This document shows, in pieces, positions 12,123-23,900 of a stretch of DNA of 64,000 bases. The notes under the pieces were generated by a model that was not told the DNA's origin, ran no database searches, and saw nothing but the letters and a program-made list of their open reading frames with translations. The stretch covers positions 1,302,001 through 1,366,000 of the forward strand of contig CP075492.1 of NCBI GenBank assembly GCA_021613535.1. Direction: 5' to 3'. The translations under genes were made by a program, and so were the position numbers. This DNA comes from Adineta vaga. Lineage: Eukaryota; Rotifera. Position 1 is the stretch's first letter, and each line of letters opens with the position of its first letter.

Positions 12123-13231
12123 TTATATTGTTAGAATTGATTCATATGATGGTGGTTGTTGTTCAAAATGATTAGACACTCTCGTTAATGGAATTGTGTA
12201 AGGTATATCAATTTCACTTCTTTGAATATTTCTTAAAGATAATGTTCCTGTTTGAACATGTTGATCTTGTCTAGACATTCTTTTACGTTTACATCGATAT
12301 ACACAACAACTAATAACTATTATAATTAATACACTCGAAATTGGAACCATAATAGCAATGATTTTCTTCTGAGATGATGTACTTGGATGATTTGACATAC
12401 AACTATCACATAATTGAGAATGATCTATGTTAAAAATAAAAACAAATAAGTCTATGTTAGTGTACTCTTTTATAAATCTACTTGTTGTTAACGTAATTGG
12501 ATAGAAATGAATTGATGATGGACCATCTGCTGTAATTCGAAAAGTTGGTTGAAAATTTTCTTGAGCTGTAGTAACGACTAAAATATATCTACCAGTAGAC
12601 TGTAAAGTATAGCTAATTCCAACATGTAGATAATTATCACCATCATAGTTAGATGTAATCAAATTTATATAACGACGAGATGGTTTAAAAGAATTATTAT
12701 AAAGATAACCAATCATATCTATTGAACTGTTACCGAAAAATATATAAAAACCATTTATAGAAGTTTCAATGCGATACGCTTGATAAAAATAGCAACCATG
12801 ATCATTAATTGAATCTAAACGAGAATATGTTGAACCACCACAGAATAAAACACCATGATAATAACCTAAAATAAGATAAAAGACATATACTATATATTCT
12901 TATTTATTTTTCTTTACTCACTTTTTATTTGATTAATCGGAGTTAAATTAACAGGTGTTGGACCGATTGCTTTGATCAAAAATGCTCCTGTAATATTGTA
13001 TCCAAATGAAGTAATAACCAAAATATATTTACGTTGACATTGTAAAGTAATATTAATACGAAATTGTGTATTATCATTACTATCATCATCAGATGCAATT
13101 AAATTGAAATTAGAATAATATGGATTAAATGAATTTTCATAAATGTAACCATATATATCGAATGAACTACTACTCATTAAAAAAATATGTACCATTCTTA
13201 GTAGCAATGATTTCAATAGCTTCCCATGTAA

Positions 13232-13660
13232 CACTGAAACGCAGAAAAAACGCGTTTAGACGCGTTTAGTCTGCGTTTGAACGCGTTTTATGTTTCAAAT
13301 GATACTTGAACCGCGTCTAAACGCATCCTATGGGCGCGTTCGAACGCGTTCCTAGTAAGAAACGCGTCCAGACGCACTTAAAACACAAACGCGTTTGATT
13401 TCTATATCGCGTTTTTGCCCGTTTCCTGAGGCGAGAGCGTTTAGGCGCGTCGGAAACACGCGTCCTGATGCGTCTGAACATAGAAAGCGTTTAGACGCGT
13501 CTGATACGTGCGTTCTAACGCGTTTGATCTAAGAAACGCGATTAAGCGCGTTGGAAATAGGAACGCGTTTCACTGATGTTGATATTCGAATGCGTTTTAG
13601 AGATAACCTGGATGATAAACGCGTTCAGATGCGTTCCAGATGCGAATGGATTTCGATGAA
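13232..13660. repeat. Left subterminal array of ACGCGT-type motifs
   Basis: Some 25 irregularly spaced copies of AACGCGTTTAGACGCG-like words in both orientations, strikingly CpG-rich in an AT-rich neighbourhood. They are likely transposase-binding repeats of the surrounding element. Confidence 0.75.
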
Positions 13661-14932
13661 AAGGTCTCGAAATAGCTTTTTGATATGAAGATAAAACTAT
13701 GGTTTTAGAAAATATCTTTTTGTGTTTGATTCAGTAAATTTAAGAGTTGTCGTTGATTAGATATGATTCATGAAATATTTCTATATAATTGTGTCATCTT
13801 AGAACAGAAGTTAATATCTTTATCCTATAGACTATTTTAGTTTTGTTTCCATTGAAATTCTATTTTTAGTCGAAAATTTCAGTTTAAATTACACAAATGG
13901 GAAAAAGAAGTATATAATTAAAAACATGAATTGCAGATATAGAATAGAGGTAAAAGGAATAATTTTCATAAACAAAATTTAAATATAAATAATCCTTTAA
14001 CATATTATTGATTGGAAAGAAAACCAATCAGATGTATGAAGAAGTTTATCAAACAAAATAATAGAACTCAAGAAAATAGAAGATGTATTTATAAACAATA
14101 TTCACATAATTCTCATTTTTGTTTGTTTTTCATTTAATATTTAGAAAATAAAGAGTTTACTATTCTTATTATATATAAATAAATATATTTCGTTTTTGAT
14201 CTTGTAGAAAAGAAAATATCAGATAATAATTATTCAATTGTAATTATTTATTTTATTGAATTTAATTTATATTTCATATTTTAATGGATCTTTTTACGAA
14301 ATATTGTTAAAACTATAAGATTTTTGTTTACATTTGAATTAAATATAAAAAATAGAAAGATAAACTTGTTTCTTCGTCGAAATAACTTTTTCTTCATAAT
14401 AGTTCAAAAAAATGATTCTCGAATTTTTATGTTTTTTGGTATTATTAAAATTCTGATAAGATTCATATTTTTCTTGAATAATTCTATTTTATACTTCAAT
14501 TACCTTATTTTATTTTCCAATATAGATCAAAATAAACTAAATATGAAAGTATATACGAGTTTTGATAAAAGATGGTTTTTGTTATTGAACTGAATATTAA
14601 TTAATTATCAATATCGGAAAATATGTAATCTAATCTAAAATATAATTCTTTGCTATAAAGACATGTATTATCTAAGTAGAATTGAATTTTCAAATGATAT
14701 CTATATATAAATGATAGTTCATCGAGCATATATGGCTCAATCGTAAGTCACTTGTTTTCTATTCACATGTTCATATGTTCTAGTCTCGTTCATCGCACAA
14801 ATCAAAATTAATTATGTAAGTCATAAAATATATTCTGTACTATGCCTCTAGGATAGAGATGATCATCATGAGGTTCTGATGGTGACGTAGTTCAAATCTA
14901 CGAGTACAAAAAAATATTTTTTTTTGCAATTT
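13661..14932. other. Element interior, no gene seen
   Basis: Extremely AT-rich filler between the two motif arrays. The longest open frame (14324-14593) is Phe/Asn/Ile-rich and looks like chance coding. Confidence 0.6.
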
Positions 14933-15140
14933 TTTCGAAACGCGTCTGACGCGTCAGGTGTTTCATAAATTATTCGGATGCGTTTGAACGCGTTTTGTTT
15001 TCGAGCGCGTCTAAACGCATCTGTGAAACGCATCTGAACGCATCCTCGAAACGCATCTAGACGCATCAGATGTTTCATATAGGATGCGTCCAGATGCGTT
15101 TATAAGACGCGTTTCGGATGCGTTTTCAAACGCGTTTATA
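14933..15140. repeat. Right subterminal array of ACGCGT-type motifs
   Basis: About 15 motifs such as AACGCGTCTGACGCGTC and GAAACGCATCTAGACGC. Same word family as the left array but shorter. Confidence 0.75.
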
Positions 15141-15926
15141 ACCAAAAAAATTTCACATGGGTTGATAATAATGATTATTTGAATTACTTGTTGATCGAGT
15201 GAATTGTAAATTGTCAGATGATAAAAAACCTGAATAAGTAGATGTAAATATAGGTGAAATTGTAGCTAAAATAAATTTATACAATATTTCTAAAAATGTA
15301 ATATAGATTTATTTACTTGTTGTCGTTGATTCTAAAACGAAATTATCATAGTGAATAAGTTGAACATATGATGGACCTTCAGCGATGATTGAAAACCATC
15401 CTGTAATATATGAAGAATAAGTGGTAACAATCAGAACATAAGTTTGGTCAGATTTTAAATCAAGATTAATTTGAAATTGTCGATCAAAACCATTATCATC
15501 ATCATATACAATCATACTTTGAGAAGGAATAGTTATATCAACAGGATAATGATGAAAAGATCCATAAGTATCGAAAGTACTGTTGCTTGTAAAACTATAT
15601 GAACCAGTTGAAAAAATTCTTACTGCGATCGCATGAAAATAGTAATCGTTTGTGTATTCATTAGGTCGCATAAATGTTGAACTATATGAAGATAAAGCAT
15701 TTGTGTAATTTGTTGTTACACGAGCATCTACAACTTCTAAAATATAATTTATAAAAAATGAAATAGTAAACAATATTATACGATAAAATATATTTTTACT
15801 ATTAATGAACAAGTTGAAAATGAGTTCCATTTTTATAATATTGTATATTAATGAATTGTACATAATCTTGTAAAAATGATTGTCTCTTTCAATTTGAATT
15901 GTTAATGTTGTATTGACTGTATTCAA

Positions 15927-17620
15927 ATTGAGACGTCATATATAAAGAGAGAGATTAGTTTCTTTTCGGCGAAAGAAAGAAAACGATGGATATTGCACAA
16001 GTTCTTTTTTCTACATAATCGCATTGATATATATAGTGAAGTGATTCTTATCATTGTCAAATAAACTTTTATAGTCAAAACAGGTAAGAATAAAAACAAA
16101 TTTGATACTTGAATGATTTTCGGCGAGCACGTATTAGTCTTGGAAATTTTCATGTTTGATTTATCAGTAATTCTTTGTTTGCTAATGTATTACCATGTAC
16201 ATCTATTTGTATGTATTCTTTAATTTTGAAAATGTCCATGCAATCAATATTCATGATGAAAAATAAGAAGCAAGATGAAGGGTGTGGGTATGAGTGTGAT
16301 TGCTATACTCTCATCCATACCCTCAAGAATACGAGGTTCTAAATCTGTTCTCAATAACATATTATTGATAGCTGGATTATGTTCATCTCTGGCCTTCAAA
16401 TTCAAAGAAATTATGTTTTGAAAGCCACAAAGGTCTCCCTGCTGACTCTCACTGTGATCATCACAGTGTGATGATTTCTGATAGAAGAGGCTTTAGCGCT
16501 GATGGGGCTACGCTTTCCTTTATTTCTTCATATCATATGTCGCATCGTTCTCTCACTGATTCTTCACACTCACCCTGATGATGCTAACACTCTGTTGACC
16601 TTTTTCTAGACCTAGGGAAGCACCATGGAGAGTTTGGTGATCTTAGCTATTACAGGGACTGAATGGCTAGCGAACAGGCAGACAAACATACTACTTTATA
16701 TATAGAGATATTGAGAAATTTTTCTGTAAGTCAACAATGGTACAACTAATTGAGCTGATCTTTGAAGTCGACCAAGATATTGATGAGATAATTCTGTGCA
16801 CAAAATTTCAGCTCAATCGTATGCAGTTGTGACGAGTTATCGTGTAAACGGATGACCGGCTGGATACGCTGAGTGATTTTAGTAGTGTACTCACTTTTTG
16901 AGTACACAATAAAATAAATAATCTGTGTAAATAACTTTTATTTTATTCATAGCATTCTTATAGTTTTTCACGATTGGTTTGTTTTTTCGTATTCATAAGA
17001 AACACGTTTATTCTTGGATATATCTATAATGTGTAAAAGTGTATTTTGTCTGTCGATTCAAAGGTAAATTCAAATTATTATCAATATGCTATTGGTTAAT
17101 AAAAATCAAAATAAGCATTTTCGATATGGATTCAATATTGTCTGCAATTTGACGTCAATGTCGTATTATATCTATAGATGTTGAAGGTCCTTTTGAATAG
17201 TCGATACAGTCCAAAATCATTTGCTTTAAATATAGCTGACAGGAAAAAAGTACGAAGATTTAATATATTTCCTTTTTGATTTAGCTTCATCAAATCTATA
17301 AATGTTATCGACATCCTGACCATATACTAACAGTGGATGGGATTGGCAATGGGATGAACCAACCAAATTTAAAGCTTATTGTTTTATATGTTGTCTTATT
17401 CTACTTATCATATTGCGAGAACTTTCTTAATACACAGAAGATGTTCTGTTAGATTAAATCTCTAATTGAAACTATGTAGATATGGATAAAATGCAACAAG
17501 ATATGTGAACGTACAGTCTCAAGTTGATTTTTCTATTTATTTATCCTTTTTTTATTTGCTGATTATTAATTAAAAATTTTTTCGTTATACATCACTATCA
17601 TTTACGAGAAGTTATTTCAT
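15927..17620. other. Intergenic with repeats, no intact gene
   Basis: Contains a telomere-like hairpin at 16279-16330 (GGGTGTGGGTATGAG against CTCATCCATACCCTC) and the left inverted repeat at 16400-16915. The remainder shows no coding exon. Confidence 0.5.
16400..16915 (-). repeat. Degenerate interspersed repeat, left inverted copy
   Basis: Its reverse complement aligns with 19045-19660. Shared words include GTGTACTCAAAAAGTGAG, ATTGAGCTGAAATTTT and GGTCTAGA. It begins (reading -) with the hairpin GTGTACTC/GAGTACAC around a 7-nt loop. Confidence 0.6.
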
Positions 17621-18790
17621 TCAATTTTCAACAACAAATTTTTGTACTCGATTATTCTCATTGTCGACAACATACAGATTTCCTTCTCCATCGAATGCTA
17701 TACCGTCTGGCCCATATAATGTATGTGAAGATCTGCCCTTTCCATATCCACCAACAACAATCCATGGATTTTTAGATTTTTCTGGCCAACATACCACTCG
17801 ATGGTTGAATTCGTCAGCTACATAGAGATTATTCGAATGATCAATAGCCACTCCACTCTGAAAAAACAATTGTTCAACATGATCACCATGACCATTTCCA
17901 CCGGCAACAATAATTCCTTCTGTTGCATTCTTCATCCATTTCATCACACGATTATTATTCTTATCTGATACATAAATTGAATAATCTTGACCGATAGCGA
18001 GATAAGTAGGGTTTTCAAGTTGATTTAGACCCTTTCCACATCCATTTCCCCCAGCAACAAGTGTTCCATTTGATTTTTCATCCATCCAACGTTTTACTGC
18101 ACAATATTCCGAATCACTAACATAAATAGCTCCATTTCGATCGATGGCTAAACCATAGCAAGAAATGTTCGAAATAATTATTTGACTTTTACTCGAATTC
18201 TGAAGAGACCATTTCATTACTCGATGATTTCCTGTATCGCAAACGATAAGTGAATTGTTTTGTTTATGAATAACTACATCTTTTGGTGTATTTAATTGAT
18301 GAAGTCCACTTCCTTTACGATTTCCACCAGCAACAATTTCACTAATGGTTAAATTTGGTCTTCGTCGAATAATTCGATGATTGAACTGATCAGCAATATA
18401 AACGGATCCATCATCATTATCAATATCAATTCCTTTAGGAGACGTTAACTCCCTCCCTCCAATGATAGTAATTCCATATTGATTCCATGAGTAATAATTA
18501 TAACCTAAAATAATTCATTTAAAATCATTGTATTTAAAATTTATATTCGTATATGAAAAATAAATTATACCTTCTGTTACTGTTGTTGTTACAGTTAATG
18601 ATGCTTCTGTTGTTACCATTGTTGATTTTGCATTTTTTATATTCTCTTTCATGATCGTGATTAAAATAATAATAATGATTGATATAATCAATATACTAAC
18701 AATACTAACAAATAATTTACATATCCTTTTTTGTAATCGACTACGATCATTTCTAAAATAATAGATTATTCTTTTAACTTTATTTATCAT
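17621..18790 (-). CDS. NHL-repeat beta-propeller, type II membrane protein
   Basis: Exons 18571-18790 and 17621-18504, with a 66-bp intron, give 367 residues in frame. Residues 1-25 are basic, then a strong membrane helix (about 26-46, LFVSIVSILIISIIIIILIT) and a short Thr-rich stalk. The rest is five or six NHL repeats of the form GxxxDxxGxxYVxDxxNxRVxKW alternating with VAGGNGxG loops and ending RVQKFVVEN. NHL propellers bind protein or other ligands; the topology puts this one outside the cell. It is a shorter paralogue of the gene at 27807-31198 and lies between two inverted repeat copies. Ligand unknown. Confidence 0.88.
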
Positions 18791-19044
18791 TTGAAATACA
18801 CGTACATTATTTCTAATGATTGAGATGAATGATTGTCTTTTGTATTAGACTAAAAACAAAGTAAAATATAACAAAAAATTGACTCCATACTATTACTTCA
18901 TGAATAATGTATTCATCATTGTTAATTGTTGATAGGTGATTCATGTCTGATACTCGGATCAAATTGATATGATGGAAAAATCTACAAAAATAATATCAAT
19001 ATCATGAATTCATAATAAAAACTAATCAGATCATTTCTTTTTTG

Positions 19045-19965
19045 TGTACTCAAAAAGTGAGTACACTACTAAAATCGGTCAGTGTCCGGCCGTCCGTCCG
19101 TTTATCCGATAACTTTCGAAAGGAGAGTCCGATTGAGCTGAAATTTTCCACACAGTTTAGCCTCATTAATATCTCAGTCGAGTTCGAAGATGAGACCGAT
19201 CGGTCAAGAATTGCTTGAGTCCTCGTAAAAATACTGAAAACTGGCCAGACCATCCCTGAGGAGGAGTACGGGGATTTTTTGCAAAATGTTTTTTTTTCGT
19301 CATCTTCACAGGATATATTGGTCTGCTGGGCTTCGTGTGCATTACCTTTGTGTCCTCAAGTCCTGAGAGTGAATGTGGGTGATATAAGTGATCTGGGTGA
19401 AATTTCACCCAGATGGTTTTATGATGGGTGAAGTCTTCAAACTTTATATGGTGGTTTCCTGGGCGCGGAATAGCATCCAGAACACGTCTGAACATGAGGA
19501 AGGAGTGTGGATGACGATGAGAGCTAGGTTAACCAGGGCGAAGTGTCAGTCAAGATGTTCCACGTAAATAATGTCACCATAGTTTCTCAGGTGGCTTCCT
19601 CGGTCTAGAGAAACGTCCATAAACTGTTGGCACAATAGTAAAGATAAGAAGTTGACCTATGTAAAGTTTTCTGGTGACATACAAGATGAAAATAAGTGGT
19701 ATATGCATAAGCCAGGTAATTTATTTCATATGATGAAAACTGAGTGGACTGCTTGAACAGTTCTGATGAAATTTTCTACGGAGTATTGCGATAATGATAT
19801 CTCAATTGAGTTTCAAGAAGCGCCTGATCAGCCGAATGATTTGTGAGTTATTAGAAATAGTGGTATTTCGGTATGACTTCATTATGTCTTCTGTCTGATA
19901 TACTTTTTGCAGTACACATAACATTCGGATAAAATCCGAAGTTTCCGCATTTATTCATTATAACA
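19045..19965 (+). repeat. Degenerate interspersed repeat, right inverted copy
   Basis: Starts with the GTGTACTC/GAGTACAC hairpin and a CCGTCCGTCCGT word. It ends with a segment (GCAGTACACATAAC followed by AAAATCCGAAGTTTC) that recurs at about 45990-46055 and, more weakly, at 55050-55110. Relative GC content is higher than in the flanks. No transposase is visible. Confidence 0.55.
19391..19414. repeat. Perfect 24-bp palindrome
   Basis: ATCTGGGTGAAA followed immediately by its reverse complement with no spacer. Confidence 0.85.
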
Positions 19966-20967
19966 GATGTGACTTAGCGCATTTACATCATTTTATTTTT
20001 CAAATGTTTTTATACAGGATATGGAAGTAAATTGTATCATTCAACATTACATATCATACTTACTGAAATAAAATACGCAAAATTAGGATTTTGTTTTATA
20101 ACGAGAAAAAAAAGTATGTAAAGAAACAAAATGACGTATTTTCAAAGTATCGTTAGTAATCTTATTTTATTTTTATCGATCAAGAATAAAAAGCTTTTAG
20201 CATAATCTCTAGCGGAAATAAAAGTGTGAAACACGATTATGCTGATAACACCTTATAAATCCGATATCTCTTACGATTTCTGATAAAAGCCTATCGAGAT
20301 CTTCAACACACAATTTAACGGTTTTCTCCTTTGAATTTAGTATAAATATAAGCACGGAGAGAGAGAGGAGGCAACGAGGGGGTCAATTATTGGCACGCGT
20401 TCTTACCTGTTTTCCTTCAGCACGGCTGAGACTTGTGATCTTATGCTAACGTATATCTATTACTGTCTGTGATTGGATTATGCAAGTCGGTAACGGTCTG
20501 TGGGATGGGGGTACCAATATCTGTCTTTAAATTTAAACACTTTAACACTCTCTTTCATACTGTGTTTCACAAAACTATTTTAGCAGAAAATATTCTTCTT
20601 TAATTTTTTTGTCTGAAAACAATCGGCTTTGGTTTAAAAAGAATATTATGAGTTTTGAAAATAGATATCACGTAATTCTAAATGTCACACTAAAACATTA
20701 TTTCTTTTCCTTTCAACGATCCTGATTTTTAATGTTATTTTAACAATAATTGCATTAAAATACATTGCATTATGTTGTCGTTTTAATTTGATTTAGGCAC
20801 TGGAAAAGGAAAGGGAATTGCGTTCATCCGTTTATTTAACTATTGTCAGTACTGTGTTTGTCACAAATGTTCTAATAAATATTGATGTTAATGAACATTG
20901 CCAAGAACATATCAAGTTTTTCAATAACAAAATAAAACTTATTCTTTTTTTCATAAAAATCTTAATT

Positions 20968-23900
20968 ATGTCTACAAGATCATCATTATACAAATATATA
21001 CATGAAAAATGGCTTACATGGAATATGTTTAATTCTCGATCAACAGATCCAACGATTAAACATCAAGAAATATTATCAACTCGTCTCTACTTTATTCTTA
21101 TTATAATTTCTTTTTCAATTTTAACAACATATATTTCTATTAGTATTCAAACTAAGAATACGATTATACCATTTCCAACTCAATCTATGTATGAAAATCT
21201 TCAAAAACAATATCCAAATAATTTACAATGTTCATGTAATAAAACAGTAATACTTTATAAAACATTTGTGAAAATTATTCCATCATTTCATCAAGTTTGT
21301 TCAAGTGATTTTATTTCACAACAATGGATCGATTTTATATTTCAAGTTGATTCAACATTAATTTATCCAATTGATATTCGAACAAGTTTAAGTTCAATGT
21401 GGCAATTGATTAAATCATTTTGTCAAAGTGCAACAATGACAATTTTCGATCGAATTAATCAATTTTATAATTCATTTTTGATTGAACCAATGTTATTAAC
21501 TGAACAAGTATTAGAAGCAAAAGTTCAAACTATTTTATATTCATTATTTCAAATGACATTATCGAATTTCATACAATCAATAGAAATTGTTTATAGAATA
21601 ACACAAGTAAATCAATTTATAACTGGATTATTAACAAATTATATTGCAATAACAAAAGAATTTAAACCAATCAATATCTATTATCCCGAATATACTATTG
21701 GTTCAATGACAATATCTTCTTATATAGGAATGATTGAAAATGAATATATATTTAAAGATTCTTCTATAACTTGTTCTTGTAAAATTAATCGTTCATGTCC
21801 ACTTTCTGGTAATATTTATTTATATAATCGTTTAGATAAACTTGGAATATATAATATGAAAAACATTCATCCAAACACAACATTACCCGGTCTTATTGTT
21901 GATTGTTTACCCATTCAAATGCTATTTTCTTCAACATTAGAATGTTTTTATAATCAAACATGTTTAAATATTCTTCTTTCATTTTATTCCAATCAAATAA
22001 ATATATCAATATTAAATCCATCATTATCAACACGTTTTGATTTAACAACAAAGATAAAATTAATTCTTAATGAACTTTTCATTGAAGAAATATTCAATGA
22101 AACAAATTATAAAAAATATTATTTCGAATGTAAACCAATGAATTGTCATTATAATTATTCAAGTCGTTTAGATTGGATTTCTATTTTAACTATTCTATTT
22201 GGTCTTCTTGGTGGTATAACATCAGTTTTACGTATTATTACTCCATTTATTATTCAATTAATTTTCTTTATAAAAAAACGATTCTTTTCAAAATCAATTC
22301 AACAAGTTAAACAAAATCAAACAATTCGAATTCGTCTAAAACATTTTTATCAATTTATACAAATGAAAATACTTAATTTAAATATTTATAATCAACATTC
22401 TCATGATAAAAATCGTGTTTATCATGGTATTTTATCAACATGGTTATATATTATTTTATTTTTAATTTCAATCTGTATTATTATTTTATTTTCTAATTTA
22501 TCAAATCAAACAATAAAAAAAACTATTTTAAATCCATCAATAGAACAATATAAAATATTATATAAACAATATTCAACAAAATTAACATGTCCATGTACTC
22601 AAATATCCATACCTTTTAAAGATTTCATCAAAATTCAAGTTAATTATCATCAAATATGTTCAAGTGATTTTATCAAATCATCGTGGTATGAAAATTTTCC
22701 TTCATCTTTATCTTTTCATTATCTTGAAGAAATCAATTTTTTCTTAATTGCATCATCCTATTTTCAAACATTATCAACATTTTGTGAATTTGCAAATACA
22801 ACAATAAATGATGCCATTCAACGATTTTCAAATATAATTTTTGTTAATTCACAACTTTTATCAAATGATTCATTTATTCAAACAATAGATTCATTCATTA
22901 ATACATTTATTGAATCAACACGAAATGAATTTCAATATCAAATGTTATTAATTAATATATCATTACATGCAAATCATTATGTAAGTAATATAAAATTAAG
23001 TACACATCTTTATCCATTAATAAGTCAAGATCAACTTGGAAAATATCATATAGATATAAATATATATGAATTATTAATTCATAGTCTAAAAGGTAAACTA
23101 TGTCGTTGTATACGTGATTCAGCATGTAGTATAAATTTTAAAATGTATTTTCGTCATCATGAGACTAATATTAATTGGGAAGTTGAAGGTATACAAGGTG
23201 GTTGTTCTGTTCTTGATTCTGTATTTAAATCATCAATGATTTGTTTGTTTAAAAATAGTTGTTTAAATCGTTTACAATTACTTATTTCAAAATTAATTGA
23301 TAGAAAATTAATTTCTCCAAAAATATTAAATCGAACATTATTTAGTCAATATTCTCTTGATACTTCAATAAAAACAATTATTGATGAAATGATGATTGAA
23401 TATTGGAATATTTCATATTCATTTGACAAATTTTATTATCAATGTAAACCATTATCTTGTTCAGTTATTTATGAAAAGAAAACAAATATTGTTTATATTA
23501 TAACTATTATTATTAGTCTTATTGGTGGAATTAATATTATTCTTCGATTAATTTCACCAATTCTTATTAAAATTATTAAATCATTAAAAATACAAATTCG
23601 AAATGATCATTATCATTTCAATAGAATTTCTACTCGTATTCGAAATCTTATCAATAAATTGAAAAATCAACTTCTAATGTTAAATTTATTTGATAGTGAA
23701 TCAAATGATATTGAAATAAATCGACGTGAACGAATAACAACAAGAATTTATCTTATAATCTTTTCGATTACAATTTATATTATAACAATTTATACAATTT
23801 ATTCAAATATCAATATAAATAAAATAATTTTAAATCCTTCAGAAAATGAATATAATCAATTATTAATATCTTATTCGAATTCATTGGATTGTCCTTGTAA

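Larger units (their letters stand above)
13223..15161. mobile_element. Non-autonomous DNA transposon with ACGCGT-rich subterminal arrays
   Basis: The 1939-bp element begins CCCATGTAACA and ends TTTCACATGGG, a 7-bp inverted terminus. It is flanked by TT on both sides (13221-13222 and 15162-15163). Removing it with one TT restores ATAGCTTGATAATAATG, identical to the same codons of the paralogous exons at about 607-622. Inside each end lies a dense array of CpG-rich motifs around the palindrome ACGCGT (13232-13660 and 14933-15140); the centre is plain AT-rich DNA without a transposase. Subterminal motif arrays recall CACTA/EnSpm elements, but the ends and the 2-bp duplication do not match that family, so the superfamily is unassigned. 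Confidence 0.75.
12123..15926 (-). pseudogene. PPC-like domain single-pass membrane protein gene, broken by a transposon and a frameshift
   Basis: Exons: 15317 up to about 15840 (hydrophobic signal near its start, PPC-like domain 1), 15162-15265 continuing at 12922-13222 (domain 2), 12481-12865 (domain 3), and 12123-12423 (tail). The tail has one membrane helix (IIAIMVPISSVLIIIVISCC), a basic stop-transfer run and a C-terminal PPSY, a WW-domain ligand motif. Splice signals agree in phase: donors 15316 GTAAAT, 12921 GTGAG and 12480 GTAGAT; acceptors before 15265, 12865 and 12423. Domain 2 is split at YYQ/AIEI by the 13223-15161 element. An extra T in a seven-T run at about 13178-13184 also shifts the frame inside domain 2. 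The ancestral protein was a type I surface protein with three PPC-like domains. Both breaks lie in the coding exon, so this copy is probably dead unless the indel is an error and the insert is heterozygous. Confidence 0.75.
18791..20967. other. Intergenic with repeats, no gene seen
   Basis: Contains the right inverted repeat copy (19045-19965) and a perfect palindrome at 19391-19414. The remainder, 19966-20967, shows no exon except a possible 5' leader of the next gene (acceptor TTTAG before about 20796). A purine-rich GA run lies near 20357-20375. Confidence 0.45.

Noticed and set aside
14324-14593. Frame of 89 residues inside the ACGCGT element
   Set aside because: Composition follows the AT-rich background; no transposase motif.
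19050-19495. Overlapping (-) frames in the right repeat copy
   Set aside because: No recognisable domain, and the homologous left copy has no matching frame.
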